Positions 1 to 8,172 of a DNA stretch of 64,000 nt are shown here, piece after piece. Within the stretch, counting starts at the first letter, position 1; every line of letters begins with the position of its first letter. Under the pieces are notes generated by a model, which saw nothing but the letters and a program-made list of their open reading frames with translations, was not told the origin of the DNA and did no database searches. The stretch is from Pseudomonadota bacterium (GTDB lineage Bacteria > Pseudomonadota > Alphaproteobacteria > Acetobacterales > Acetobacteraceae). The DNA is taken from positions 47,020 through 111,019 of the forward strand of contig JAJZVV010000012.1 in the NCBI GenBank assembly GCA_021845595.1, written 5' to 3'. The translations under genes were made by a program, and so were the position numbers.

Positions 1-2
1 CT

Positions 3-1691
3 ACATCTGTTCTTGCCGCCGTCGCCGCCTTGTCCTGGGGGCTGGCCGGGCAGGCCGCGGCCGAGGAAGTAGCCCAGGCGACGCTTTACGGCGACATGAG
101 CGCCGTCACCCAGACGATGCTCGATCACGCCGGCCATGACGGAAACAACTTCCTCATGACCAACGGCAACTACAGCCAGACCCGGTTCTACCCGAACCGG
201 CAGATCAATACGATGAACGTCAAGCACCTGCACCCGGCCTGGATCTTCCAGACCGAGGTCAAGGACACGATGGAAACCACCCCGCTGGTGGTCAACGGGG
301 TGATGTACGTCACCACCGCTTTCGATCATGTCTATGCTCTGAACGCGCGCACCGGCGAGGAGCTCTGGCACTACAAGCACAAGCTCGGCCCGATCTCGAT
401 CTATTGCTGCGGTCCGAACAATCGTGGCGTCGCTGCCTACGAGGATATGGTCTATCTCGCCACCCTCGATTCCAAGCTGGTCGCGCTGAACGCCAAGACC
501 GGCAAGGTGGCCTGGCAGAGTGACATCGCCGATCCCGAACTCGGCTATTCGGAAACCATGGCGCCGACCGCGGTGAACGGAAAGATTCTCGTCGGCACCA
601 ATGGCGGCGAGTACGGCATCCGCGGCTTCGTCAAGGCGTTCGACGCCGCTACCGGCAAGCTGCTCTGGACCTTCAACACCACGCCGGAAAATTCCGTCGG
701 CGTCTGGGCGACAAAGGATGCGAGCGGGCAGGACCTGCATCGCGACATCGCCGCGGAGAAGGCGGCGCTGGCCAAGGGCGGCGATCCCTACAAGACCCTC
801 GGCGGCGGCGTGTGGCAGAATCCCGCTGTCGATCTCAAGGCCAACCGGATCTATTTCGTCGTCGGCAACCCCTCGCCGGATCTCGACGGCTCGAACCGGC
901 CCGGCGACAATCTCTACACGGACTCGCTGGTCTCGGTGGATCTCGATACCGGCAAATACGCCTGCCACTTCCAGTACGTGCCGCATGACGTGTGGGACGT
1001 GGACTCCGTCAGCCCCGCGGTTCTCGTCGATGCGCTGGACAATGACGGCAAGCTGGTGCCGGCGGTGCTGCATGGCGGCAAGACCGGGTTCGTCTATGTC
1101 AACGACCGGCGCGACTGCCATCTGATCCGCGTGTCCGAAGCGATGGTGCCGCAGGAGAACATGTATGCGCTGCCCACGCACGGCGTCGGCACGCGCATGC
1201 TGCCGGGGGCCAATGGCGGCGTCGAGTGGTCGCCGATGACGGTGGATCCTGCTCTCAGCCTCGCCTACGCGATCAACCTCCACCAGCCGATGCACTACTC
1301 GGTGAAGGAGGCGGCGTACCCGGCCGGCAAGCTGTGGCTCGGCGGCGCCTTCTCGGTCATTCCCACCGAACAGCAATGGGGCAACGTCACCGCGGTGGAC
1401 TACAACACCGGACGCATCCGCTGGCAGGTGAAGACCGCCCAGCCGATGATCGGCGGCATCATGGCGACCGCTGGCGGCCTCGTCTTCACCGGCGAGGGCA
1501 ATGGCCTGTTCAAGGCGTATGACTCGCAGACCGGTTCGCAGCTCTGGCAGTTCCAGGCCGGCGCCGGCGTCAACGCTCCGCCTGCCGCCTACAGCGTCGA
1601 TGGCAAGGAATACATCGTCGTCGGCGCCGGCGGTAACGCGCAGCTCGACTACAAGCGCGGCAACGCGATCATCTCCTTCACCCTGAACTGA
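3..1691 (+). CDS. PQQ-dependent alcohol dehydrogenase-type quinoprotein, 5' end outside window
   Basis: Periplasmic quinoprotein of the methanol/ethanol dehydrogenase family, which oxidises a small alcohol and passes electrons to a cytochrome c. The frame is open to the left edge and reads through an Ala-rich signal peptide, so the true start lies upstream and the TTG at 30 is not a start. Family marks visible are beta-propeller tryptophan-docking repeats (for example A-R-T-G-E-E-L-W), the vicinal Cys-Cys pair (IYCCGPNN, about 400-420) that lies against PQQ, the metal-ligand Glu in NGGEYGIRG, Asn in VVGNPSPD, and the catalytic Asp in PHDVWDVD. An additional Asp two residues after the catalytic Asp (codons 996-998 and 1002-1004) is the signature of lanthanide-dependent XoxF/PedH-type enzymes. 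A dihaem cytochrome gene follows. The substrate cannot be told from the sequence. Confidence 0.9.
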   Translation, partial: TSVLAAVAALSWGLAGQAAAEEVAQATLYGDMSAVTQTMLDHAGHDGNNFLMTNGNYSQTRFYPNRQINTMNVKHLHPAWIFQTEVKDTMETTPLVVNGVMYVTTAFDHVYALNARTGEELWHYKHKLGPISIYCCGPNNRGVAAYEDMVYLATLDSKLVALNAKTGKVAWQSDIADPELGYSETMAPTAVNGKILVGTNGGEYGIRGFVKAFDAATGKLLWTFNTTPENSVGVWATKDASGQDLHRDIAAEKAALAKGGDPYKTLGGGVWQNPAVDLKANRIYFVVGNPSPDLDGSNRPGDNLYTDSLVSVDLDTGKYACHFQYVPHDVWDVDSVSPAVLVDALDNDGKLVPAVLHGGKTGFVYVNDRRDCHLIRVSEAMVPQENMYALPTHGVGTRMLPGANGGVEWSPMTVDPALSLAYAINLHQPMHYSVKEAAYPAGKLWLGGAFSVIPTEQQWGNVTAVDYNTGRIRWQVKTAQPMIGGIMATAGGLVFTGEGNGLFKAYDSQTGSQLWQFQAGAGVNAPPAAYSVDGKEYIVVGAGGNAQLDYKRGNAIISFTLN

Positions 1692-1710
1692 TCCTCCTTC
1701 GTGATCGGGG

Positions 1711-1746
1711 CGAGGCGGAATCCGCTGGATTCCGCCTCGTTTTTTT
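1711..1746 (+). terminator. Rho-independent terminator after the quinoprotein gene
   Basis: A perfect 13-bp stem (1711-1723 with 1727-1739) closes a 3-nt loop and is followed by seven T residues (1740-1746). It starts 19 bp after the dehydrogenase stop codon. It separates that gene from the cytochrome gene, whose start is only 23 bp further on, so the cytochrome is either expressed by read-through or from its own promoter. Confidence 0.93.
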
Positions 1747-1768
1747 GCTCAGCCGGAGACCTCGCCCG

Positions 1769-2341
1769 ATGATGTCTGCCCGTTTAGCTCTGGCCGCGTT
1801 GCTCGTCGCCGGTCTCGGCGCCTCCTCCGCGCGCGCCGACGCGCCGCCGGAGAAAGCCGCGCTTTGCGCCGCCTGTCATGGTGAGAAGGGCGTGCCGATC
1901 GACACATCGATCCCCGTGATCTGGGGCCAGAACGAGGGCTACATCTACATCCAGCTGCGCGACTTCTCGCGCGGGGCGCGGCAGAACGAGCAGATGGCGG
2001 CCATCGTGGCGCAGTTGTCCCGTGACGAGATGAAGGCGCTGGCGGCGTATTTCTCGACCCTGCAATGGCCGAACCTGCTGCAGAAATCGGCCCCGGATGA
2101 TGTCGTGCGTCGGGCCGAGACGGTGGCGGCGTCGGCGCAGTGTCCGCAATGCCATCAGGGCGGCTATATCGGCGCCAGCGTGCAGCCGCGGCTGGCCGAC
2201 CAGAGCGAGACCTATCTGCTCGCGACCATGCGCGCCTTTCGCTCCGGCGCGCGCGCCAACAATGACTGGATGACGGCGCTCCTGAAGACCTATTCCGATG
2301 ACGATCTGAAGGTGCTGGCGGCCTATCTCGCCGGCCTGTAA
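1769..2341 (+). CDS. dihaem c4-like cytochrome c
   Basis: Periplasmic electron carrier, probably the acceptor for the quinoprotein encoded immediately upstream. It has a signal peptide ending in an ARA-type site, and two similar halves each with one CxxCH haem-binding motif (CAACH near residue 32 and CPQCH near residue 125). The overall length of 190 residues and two-domain layout match the cytochrome c4/c553 group. The ATG pair at 1769/1772 is preferred over an upstream TTG at 1745 because the TTG lies inside the terminator T-tract. The second domain ends with the typical helical segment DDDLKVLAAYLAGL. Partnership with the dehydrogenase is inferred from adjacency. Confidence 0.88.
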   Translation: MMSARLALAALLVAGLGASSARADAPPEKAALCAACHGEKGVPIDTSIPVIWGQNEGYIYIQLRDFSRGARQNEQMAAIVAQLSRDEMKALAAYFSTLQWPNLLQKSAPDDVVRRAETVAASAQCPQCHQGGYIGASVQPRLADQSETYLLATMRAFRSGARANNDWMTALLKTYSDDDLKVLAAYLAGL

Positions 2342-2358
2342 GCCGCATCCCCGGGATT

Positions 2359-2402
2359 GCAAAGGCTCCGCCTTTGCTGGGGTCCAGGGGCAAAGCCCCT
2401 GG
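2359..2402. terminator. tandem stem-loops downstream of the cytochrome gene
   Basis: Two consecutive hairpins follow the cytochrome stop codon: a 7-bp stem (2359-2365 with 2371-2377, 5-nt loop) and an 8-bp stem (2384-2391 with 2395-2402, AAA loop). No T-tract follows on the plus strand. They probably stop or stabilise the cytochrome transcript before it meets the convergent trpF operon. Confidence 0.55.
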
Positions 2403-2449
2403 CCTCAAACCGCCCGCATGGAGCGAGATGACATCGCCGTCACTCCGTC

Positions 2450-2652
2450 ACCCCGCTCTATGCTCTCTCTGTTTGCTCCCGTGATTCAGACCTACGGCGT
2501 TTCCGCCTACGGTCATCACGCCTGAGGGTCTCTGTTTGCTCGCGCGATTCAGACCTACGGCGATTCCGCCTACGGTCATCACGCCTGAGGGTCTCTGTTT
2601 GCTCGCGTGATTCAGACCTACGGCGATTCCGCCTACGGTCATCACGCTCTGA
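2450..2652 (-). repeat. 63-bp palindromic tandem repeat array, three copies
   Basis: Three copies of a 63-bp unit are stacked with exact 63-bp spacing (the shared segment ends at 2520, 2583 and 2646). Each unit carries an imperfect hairpin bounded by GTGAT and ATCAC with a GGCGGAA/TTCCGCC-like core. On the minus strand it is the same unit as the five-copy array at 55493-55823, and both arrays run out through the same boundary (CAGAGAG then AGCATAGAGCGGG). The array fills the gap between the convergent cytochrome and trpF genes, and its first bases provide the trpF stop codon. Together with the tandem stem-loops it accounts for this 300-bp non-coding stretch. Confidence 0.9.
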
Positions 2653-3274
2653 CCCCATGCGCCGCGGCGACAAAGGCGCGGATCAGCGCCGCGTCCTTCA
2701 CGCCCGGCGCGCTCTCCACGCCCGATGACACGTCAACTGCCACCGCACCGGTGGCGCGGATGGCCGCGGCGACGTTCGCCGGGGTGAGGCCGCCGGCGAG
2801 CAGCCAGGGGGCGGGAGCCTGCCACCCGGCGAGCAGGGACCAGTCGAAGCGGCGCGCATTGCCGCCGGGGCGGGTCGCGTCCGCGGGCGGTTTGGCGTCC
2901 AGCAGCAGCGCGTCGATGCCCGGTGCCGCCGTGGGCAGGTCGGCGGCGGCGGCGATCTCCACCGCGTGCCAGACGGGGCGGGCGAAGCGGCTGCGCAGCG
3001 CGGCGGCGCGGGCAGGCTCGACGCGGTGGAGCTGCAGGATGTCGAGCGGCACGGCGGCGAGGGCGGCCTCGATCTCGGCATCGCCGGGGGCGACGAAAAG
3101 GCCGACGCGTGGCGGACCGCCTTCGTGCCGGGCGGCGAGCGCCGCGGCCTCTGCCGGGGTGACGGCGCGCGGGGAGGGCGGAAAAAAGACGAACCCGATC
3201 CAGTCGGCCCCCGCCGCAACCGCCGCGTCGATCGCCGCGGCGCTGTTCAGACCGCAGATTTTGGCGCGCGCCAT
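2642..3274 (-). CDS. trpF: phosphoribosylanthranilate isomerase
   Basis: Third step of tryptophan synthesis: Amadori rearrangement of N-(5'-phosphoribosyl)anthranilate in the cytosol. The 210-residue TIM-barrel protein begins MARAKICGL, with the catalytic Cys in the KICGL motif, and ends with the phosphate-binding segments LLAGGLTPANV and DVSSGVE, which holds the catalytic Asp. The start ATG at 3274 overlaps the pyrF stop (ATGA), so the longer upstream frame is rejected. It is the last gene of the aroA-to-trpF run; trpB and trpA, which often follow trpF in relatives, are absent here. Its TGA lies in the first bases of the 63-bp repeat. Confidence 0.95.
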   Translation of the reverse strand: MARAKICGLNSAAAIDAAVAAGADWIGFVFFPPSPRAVTPAEAAALAARHEGGPPRVGLFVAPGDAEIEAALAAVPLDILQLHRVEPARAAALRSRFARPVWHAVEIAAAADLPTAAPGIDALLLDAKPPADATRPGGNARRFDWSLLAGWQAPAPWLLAGGLTPANVAAAIRATGAVAVDVSSGVESAPGVKDAALIRAFVAAAHGVRA

Positions 3275-3975
3275 CAGCCGGTGGCGGCGGCCATCTCGCG
3301 CCGGATCGCGGCGGCGGCGGCGGCGGGATCGGCGGCAGCGGTGATCGGCCGGCCGACGACGATCCAGTCGGCGCCGGCGGCGCCGGCCTCGGCCGGGCTC
3401 ATGGTCCGCGCCTGGTCCTGAACCTCCGCGCCGCGCGGGCGGATGCCGGGGACGACGAGCAGCGGCGCCTCGCCAAAGGCCGAGCGCAGCAGGGCGACCT
3501 CGTGCGGGCTGCACACGAGCCCGTCGGCGCCGGCGGCGAGCGCCAAGCCGGCGAGGCGCAGCACGTGGTCCGCCGCCCGGGCGGCGATGCCGGTGGCGGC
3601 GAGCGCCTGGTCGTCGAGACTGGTGAGGACGGTGACGGCGAGAATCCGCGGCCGGTCCTCACCCGCTGCTTCGGCGGCGCGGCGGGCGGCGGCGACCATG
3701 GCGCCGCCGCCCGTGGCATGCACCGTGAGCAGGCGCGGCGCCAGCGGCAGGGAAGCGCGCACGGCGCCGGCGACGGTGGCCGGAATGTCGTGCAGCTTGA
3801 GGTCGAGAAACACCGGCTGGCCGAACGCCCGCACGCCGGCGGGACCATTGGCGATGAAGAATTCCAGCCCGAGCTTGAACAGCCCGGCATGGGGCGCGAG
3901 CCGTGCGGCCCAGGCGGCGGCTTGCGACGGATCGGCGGTATCGAGGGCGACGATCAGACCAGGGCTGCGGGCCAT
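3274..3975 (-). CDS. pyrF: orotidine 5'-phosphate decarboxylase
   Basis: Final step of UMP synthesis: decarboxylation of OMP in the cytosol. The 233-residue TIM barrel starts MARSPGLIVALDTAD and has the active-site D-x-K-x-x-D motif in FLDLKLHDIPATV, plus the C-terminal phosphate-gripper region VPGIRPRGAEVQDQARTMSPAEA and DWIVVGRPI. It sits 5 bp after the lapA-like gene and overlaps trpF by 4 bp, which implies translational coupling of pyrimidine and tryptophan genes, a pairing seen in other alphaproteobacteria. Confidence 0.96.
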   Translation of the reverse strand: MARSPGLIVALDTADPSQAAAWAARLAPHAGLFKLGLEFFIANGPAGVRAFGQPVFLDLKLHDIPATVAGAVRASLPLAPRLLTVHATGGGAMVAAARRAAEAAGEDRPRILAVTVLTSLDDQALAATGIAARAADHVLRLAGLALAAGADGLVCSPHEVALLRSAFGEAPLLVVPGIRPRGAEVQDQARTMSPAEAGAAGADWIVVGRPITAAADPAAAAAAIRREMAAATG

Positions 3976-3980
3976 CGCGC

Positions 3981-4292
3981 TCAGCCGGGTGGCGGCAGGG
4001 GCGCTGGTGCGACCTCTGCAAGGCGCGCGCGCAATCGGTCGAGCTGGGCGGTGAGCGCCTCCACGCCGGCCTCGGCACGCCGCGCGCGTCGCCGCGCCGC
4101 CAGGGCGTTGCCCCAGACCAGGGATCCGCCCAGGAGGAACGCGATGCCCATGCCGCCCAGGATGGCAAACGAGAGCGGCAGCTCGATCGACAGGTCGGTC
4201 GGCCACAGGCCGAGCCGCACGGGCGTGGCATTCGACAGTGCGAACAACACGAGGAGCACGAGCAACGGGGCTCCGATCAGCCAGCGCATCAT
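3981..4292 (-). CDS. LapA-domain (DUF1049) small membrane protein
   Basis: A 103-residue inner-membrane protein with two hydrophobic helices (about residues 4-21 and 40-63) joined by the short periplasmic segment NATPVRLGLWPTDLSIELP, followed by an Arg-rich, predicted coiled-coil cytosolic tail and a Pro-rich end. This is the LapA/YciS layout; in other bacteria such proteins help lipopolysaccharide assembly control. Starts at 4292 (MMRWL) or 4289 are both possible. It lies 10 bp after ihfB and 5 bp before pyrF, the order found in many alphaproteobacteria. Confidence 0.85.
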   Translation of the reverse strand: MMRWLIGAPLLVLLVLFALSNATPVRLGLWPTDLSIELPLSFAILGGMGIAFLLGGSLVWGNALAARRRARRAEAGVEALTAQLDRLRARLAEVAPAPLPPPG

Positions 4293-4302
4293 GGTCACCG
4301 GC

Positions 4303-4620
4303 TCAGTCGTGCGTCGCCGCTCGCCGCGACGGCGCCGGCAGGCCGCGATTGATGCGGTCGCGCAGTTCCTTGCCGGCCTTGAAGAAGGGGACCACCTTCT
4401 CGCGCACCGGCACCGGCTCGCCGGTGCGGGGATTGCGCCCGGTGCGGGCATCGCGCTGGCGCACCGTGAAGGCGCCGAACCCGCGCAGCTCCACCCGGTC
4501 GCCGCGCAGCATCGCGGTCTTGATCTCGTCGAAAATGGTGTTGACGATGAGTTCGACGTCGCGCGCCAGCAGATGCGGGTGCGCCGCCGCCAGTTCGGCA
4601 ATGAGTTCGGATTTGGTCAT
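4303..4620 (-). CDS. ihfB: integration host factor subunit beta
   Basis: Nucleoid-associated DNA-bending protein that pairs with IhfA. The 105-residue product begins [17 protein letters not shown] and carries the HU/IHF signature [21 protein letters not shown], with the conserved Pro of the DNA-intercalating arm in NPRTG. It has a basic C-terminal extension ([11 protein letters not shown]). Placement after rpsA and sppA is the conserved proteobacterial arrangement. The MTKSE start is clear by family comparison and the longer upstream frame overlaps sppA. Confidence 0.96.
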   Translation of the reverse strand: MTKSELIAELAAAHPHLLARDVELIVNTIFDEIKTAMLRGDRVELRGFGAFTVRQRDARTGRNPRTGEPVPVREKVVPFFKAGKELRDRINRGLPAPSRRAATHD

Positions 4621-4663
4621 CGCCCACTCCCCGCCACGGCAAGCGGCCGAACGCCTGCCTCGG

Positions 4664-5590
4664 TCATGATCCGGCAGGATGCCAGAGCGACCACGCTCCG
4701 TCAAGCGTAAGGCTTTGGAGCAGAACAGTTTTCGCCAGGACGTGCAGGATCTGTCGGCCGCCCGCGCCGAGCGTGCGCGAGACCAGGCTGCTGGAGGCGA
4801 GATCGCGCACCGGCAGGGAGGCACGCACGCCCTTGGCCTCGGCCAGCCAGACGCGGGCCTCCTTCTCGCCACCGATCTGGTCGACGAGGCCGAGCGCCAG
4901 CGCCTGCCGCCCCGAATAGGCGCGCCCGTCGGCCAGCGCCCGCACCGCATCGGGGCTCATGTGCCGCCCCGTCGCCACCATGGTGACGAACTGGTCGTAA
5001 AGGTCCGCGACCAGGCCCTGCAGCACGGCACGGCCCTCGGCGGAGAGCGGGTGGGTGAGGCTCGGCTGATCCTTCAGCGGCCCCGAAACCAGCGTATCGC
5101 TGGCGATACCGAGCTTGGCCAGCAGCCCCGAGAGCTCCGGCGTCTCCAGCATCACCCCGATCGAGCCGGTCAGCGTGCCGCCGCGGCAGAGGATGCGCTG
5201 GGCCGGCACCGCGATCATGTAGCCGGCCGAGGCCGCCGTGCCGCCCATGATGGCGACGACCGGCTTCACCGCGGCGACACGGGCGATCGCGTCGTGCAGC
5301 GCCTCGCCGCCGGCGACCGACCCGCCGGGGCTGTCGATCACCACCTCGAGCGCCTTCGCCGAGGGATCGTCCGCGAGGCCGGCGATGTCCTCGACCAGGT
5401 CACGATCCTCGGTGATGATGCCGGTGATCGTCACCCGCGCGACATGCGCCGCCCCCGGGCGGGGCAGCCCGGCGAGCGGCACGGCGAGGATGGCGGCGGC
5501 GAACACGGCACCGACGGCGAGCAGGCGCCAAAGCAACAGGCGGCGCTTGAGGCGCCGCCTGTCCAGAAGCAGGTCGGTTTCCAGGCTCAC
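4664..5590 (-). CDS. sppA: signal peptide peptidase SppA, short (36K) type
   Basis: Inner-membrane serine protease of family S49 that digests cleaved signal peptides. The 308-residue protein has one N-terminal transmembrane helix after an Arg-rich cytosolic stretch (about residues 20-43), the IDSPGGSV segment, the nucleophile Ser121 in GTAASAGY and the general base Lys173 in SGPLKDQPS. It is the single-domain form, as in Gram-positive and many alphaproteobacterial enzymes. It starts 10 bp after rpsA. Confidence 0.93.
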   Translation of the reverse strand: MSLETDLLLDRRRLKRRLLLWRLLAVGAVFAAAILAVPLAGLPRPGAAHVARVTITGIITEDRDLVEDIAGLADDPSAKALEVVIDSPGGSVAGGEALHDAIARVAAVKPVVAIMGGTAASAGYMIAVPAQRILCRGGTLTGSIGVMLETPELSGLLAKLGIASDTLVSGPLKDQPSLTHPLSAEGRAVLQGLVADLYDQFVTMVATGRHMSPDAVRALADGRAYSGRQALALGLVDQIGGEKEARVWLAEAKGVRASLPVRDLASSSLVSRTLGAGGRQILHVLAKTVLLQSLTLDGAWSLWHPAGS

Positions 5591-5600
5591 CGCCGGGCGC

Positions 5601-7334
5601 TCAGTCGTGTTCCTGCTGCGCCTGCTGGTTACGCCGGCGGATGGCCGCGCCGAGGATGTCGCCGAGCGAGGCGCCGGAGTCGGTCGAGCCGAACTCCGCC
5701 ATCGCCTGCTTCTCCTCGTCCACTTCCTTGCCCTTGATGGTGAGCGAGAGGCGGCGCGCGGCGCGATCGACCGCGGTGACCTTGGCGTCCACCTTCTCGC
5801 CGACGGCGAAACGGTCCGGACGCTGGTCGGACTTGTCGCGGGCGAGTTCGGCGCGACGGATGAACCCGATCAGGGCGTCGTCCACCTTCACCTCGATGCC
5901 GTTGGTCTGGACCGCGGTGACGACGCAGGTGACGATGTCGCCCTTGTGGACGCGATCCAGCGTGCCGGCGGCGGGGTCTTCGTGCAGCTGCTTGACGCCG
6001 AGGCTGATGCGCTCCTTTTCGACATCGACGTCGAGCACCTTCGCCTTGACGACATCGCCCTTCTGGAACTTGGTGATCGCCAGCTCGCCCGGCTCGTCCC
6101 ACGAGAGGTCGGTGAGGTGCACCATGCCGTCCAGGTCGGGACCGAGGCCGATGAACAGGCCGAACTCGGTGATGTTGCGAACCTCGCCCTCGACCGTGCT
6201 GCCGACCGGGTGCTGATCGACGAACTGCTCCCACGGGTTGCCCTGCACCTGCTTGAGGCCGAGGGAGATGCGGCGCTTGGTCGAATCGACGTCGAGCACC
6301 ATCACCTCCACCTCCTGGCTGGTGGAGAGAATCTTGCCGGGGTGCACGTTCTTCTTGGTCCAGGACATCTCCGAGACATGCACCAGCCCCTCGACGCCCG
6401 GCTCGAGCTCGACGAAGGCGCCGTAGTCGGTGATGTTGGTGACCCGGCCGCTGAACTTGGTGCCGGGCGGATATTTCGCCGCAACCCCGTCCCACGGATC
6501 GGCCTCGAGCTGCTTCATGCCGAGGCTGATGCGCTGCGTCTCCGGGTTGAAGCGGATCACCTGCACGCGCACCGGCTGGCCGATCTGCAGCGCCTCGGCC
6601 GGATGGTTGATGCGCCGCCAGGCGATGTCGGTGACGTGCAGCAGCCCGTCGACGCCGCCGAGATCGACGAAGGCGCCGTAGTCGGTGATGTTCTTCACCA
6701 CGCCGTCGAGCACCATGCCTTCCTTGAGGCCCTGGATCAGCTCGCTGCGCTGCTCGGCCCGCGTCTCCTCCAGCACCGAACGGCGGGAAATGACGATGTT
6801 GCCGCGGGCGCGGTCCATTTTCAGGATCTGGAACGGCTGCGGCGTGCCCATCAGCGGGGTGACGTCGCGCACCGGGCGGATATCCACCTGGCTGCCCGGC
6901 AGGAACGCCACCGCGCCGCCGAGATCGACGGTGAAGCCGCCCTTGACGCGGCCGTAGATGGTGCCGGTGACGCGCTGGCCGGCCTCGAAGGCGCGCTCCA
7001 GATTGGTCCAGGTCTCCTCGCGCCGCGCCTTCTCGCGCGACAGCACGATCGACCCGTCGCGGTCCTCGTAGCGCTCGACATAGAGCTCGACGACGTCGCC
7101 GGGCTTGATCTCGGGCGCAGCGCCGTTCGGGGCGAACTCCTTCAGCGGCACGCGGCCCTCGCTCTTGAGACCGACATCGACGACGGCATAGTCGTCGGTC
7201 AGCCGAACGATGCGGCCGGTGATGACGGAGCCCTCGAACCCGGCATCGCGGCCGAGCGTGGCGTCGAGCAGGTCGGCGAAGCTTTCGCCATGGCTGGAAT
7301 GGGTGGGCATGCGGGCAGCAGCGGTGGATGCCAT
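5601..7334 (-). CDS. rpsA: 30S ribosomal protein S1
   Basis: Binds mRNA on the 30S subunit and helps start translation of structured or leader-containing messages. The 577-residue protein shows six S1/OB repeats, seen as recurring segments such as ITDYGAFVDLGGVDGLLHVTD and ITDYGAFVELEPGVEGLVHVSE. Start MASTAAARMPTH at 7334 matches the family N terminus; a second Met 8 codons in (7310) is possible. The 167-bp gap to cmk upstream is the largest in the array and probably holds an rpsA promoter, although I do not see a convincing -35/-10 pair. Confidence 0.96.
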   Translation of the reverse strand: MASTAAARMPTHSSHGESFADLLDATLGRDAGFEGSVITGRIVRLTDDYAVVDVGLKSEGRVPLKEFAPNGAAPEIKPGDVVELYVERYEDRDGSIVLSREKARREETWTNLERAFEAGQRVTGTIYGRVKGGFTVDLGGAVAFLPGSQVDIRPVRDVTPLMGTPQPFQILKMDRARGNIVISRRSVLEETRAEQRSELIQGLKEGMVLDGVVKNITDYGAFVDLGGVDGLLHVTDIAWRRINHPAEALQIGQPVRVQVIRFNPETQRISLGMKQLEADPWDGVAAKYPPGTKFSGRVTNITDYGAFVELEPGVEGLVHVSEMSWTKKNVHPGKILSTSQEVEVMVLDVDSTKRRISLGLKQVQGNPWEQFVDQHPVGSTVEGEVRNITEFGLFIGLGPDLDGMVHLTDLSWDEPGELAITKFQKGDVVKAKVLDVDVEKERISLGVKQLHEDPAAGTLDRVHKGDIVTCVVTAVQTNGIEVKVDDALIGFIRRAELARDKSDQRPDRFAVGEKVDAKVTAVDRAARRLSLTIKGKEVDEEKQAMAEFGSTDSGASLGDILGAAIRRRNQQAQQEHD

Positions 7335-7501
7335 AGGGTCGGGTATGTCCTCGGTTGCGGCGGCCGGGCCTCGACGGGCCCGGAGCGGCGGTGCGTGCGC
7401 GCTCCCGATGCGGAAATTCATACGGAAGCACGACTTGCCCGCGCGCGCTGCGCGCAGGCCTCAGTTGAGGGGGTCAGCGAAAACTGGACGATGAATAGGC
7501 T

Positions 7502-8158
7502 CTATGCCGGCGAAGTCAAGGGTTGCGAACGGTTCAGCCGGGCCGCCGCGATCGCCATCGCGGCGGCCAGCACGGCCTCGGCGTCGAGCTGGGTGGTGTC
7601 GATGACGAGGGCGTCCTCGGCCGGGCGCAGCGGCGCGGCGGCGCGGGCGGCATCGCGCGCATCGCGCTCGGCGAGTTCGGCCGCGACCGCCGCCAGCGTG
7701 ACCACTTCCCCCCGCGCCACCCGCTCCCGCCAGCGCCGCCGCGCCCGCTCCTCGGGGCTGGCGGTGACGAAGAGTTTGAGCGTCGCATCGGGGAAGATCA
7801 CCGTGCCGATATCCCGCCCGTCCAGCACCGCGCCGGCGCGGGCGGCGAAGTCGCGCTGGAAGCCGAGCAGCGCGGCGCGGACCTCGCCCAGCGCCGCGAC
7901 CTGGCTGGCGGCACGGTCGATCGTCGCGGCCCGCAGATCCTCGCGCGCCAGGTCCGCCGGCTGCAGCCGGCGCGCGGCCCGGGCGGCGGCATCCGCGTCA
8001 CCCGGGTCGCCGCCCTCGGCGTGCAGCTTGCGCGCCACCGCGCGGTAGAGCAGGCCGGTGTCGAGATAGGGCAGGCCGAGGGCGGCGGCCAGCGCCCTGG
8101 CCAGCGTGCCCTTGCCGGCGGCGGAGGGGCCATCGACGGCGATGACGGGGCCGCTCAC
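7502..8158 (-). CDS. cmk: cytidylate kinase
   Basis: Phosphorylates CMP and dCMP with ATP. The 218-residue P-loop protein has [11 protein letters not shown] near the N terminus, the substrate motif DTGLLYRA and the [13 protein letters not shown] segment typical of CMP kinases. There is no ATG; GTG at 8158 is chosen because GGAGG lies 5 nt before it. A TTG overlapping the aroA stop (8176) is a weaker alternative. It follows aroA by 14 bp and precedes rpsA, the standard aroA-cmk-rpsA order. Confidence 0.94.
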   Translation of the reverse strand: MSGPVIAVDGPSAAGKGTLARALAAALGLPYLDTGLLYRAVARKLHAEGGDPGDADAAARAARRLQPADLAREDLRAATIDRAASQVAALGEVRAALLGFQRDFAARAGAVLDGRDIGTVIFPDATLKLFVTASPEERARRRWRERVARGEVVTLAAVAAELAERDARDAARAAAPLRPAEDALVIDTTQLDAEAVLAAAMAIAAARLNRSQPLTSPA

Positions 8159-8172
8159 CGGCGCCTCCGCGT

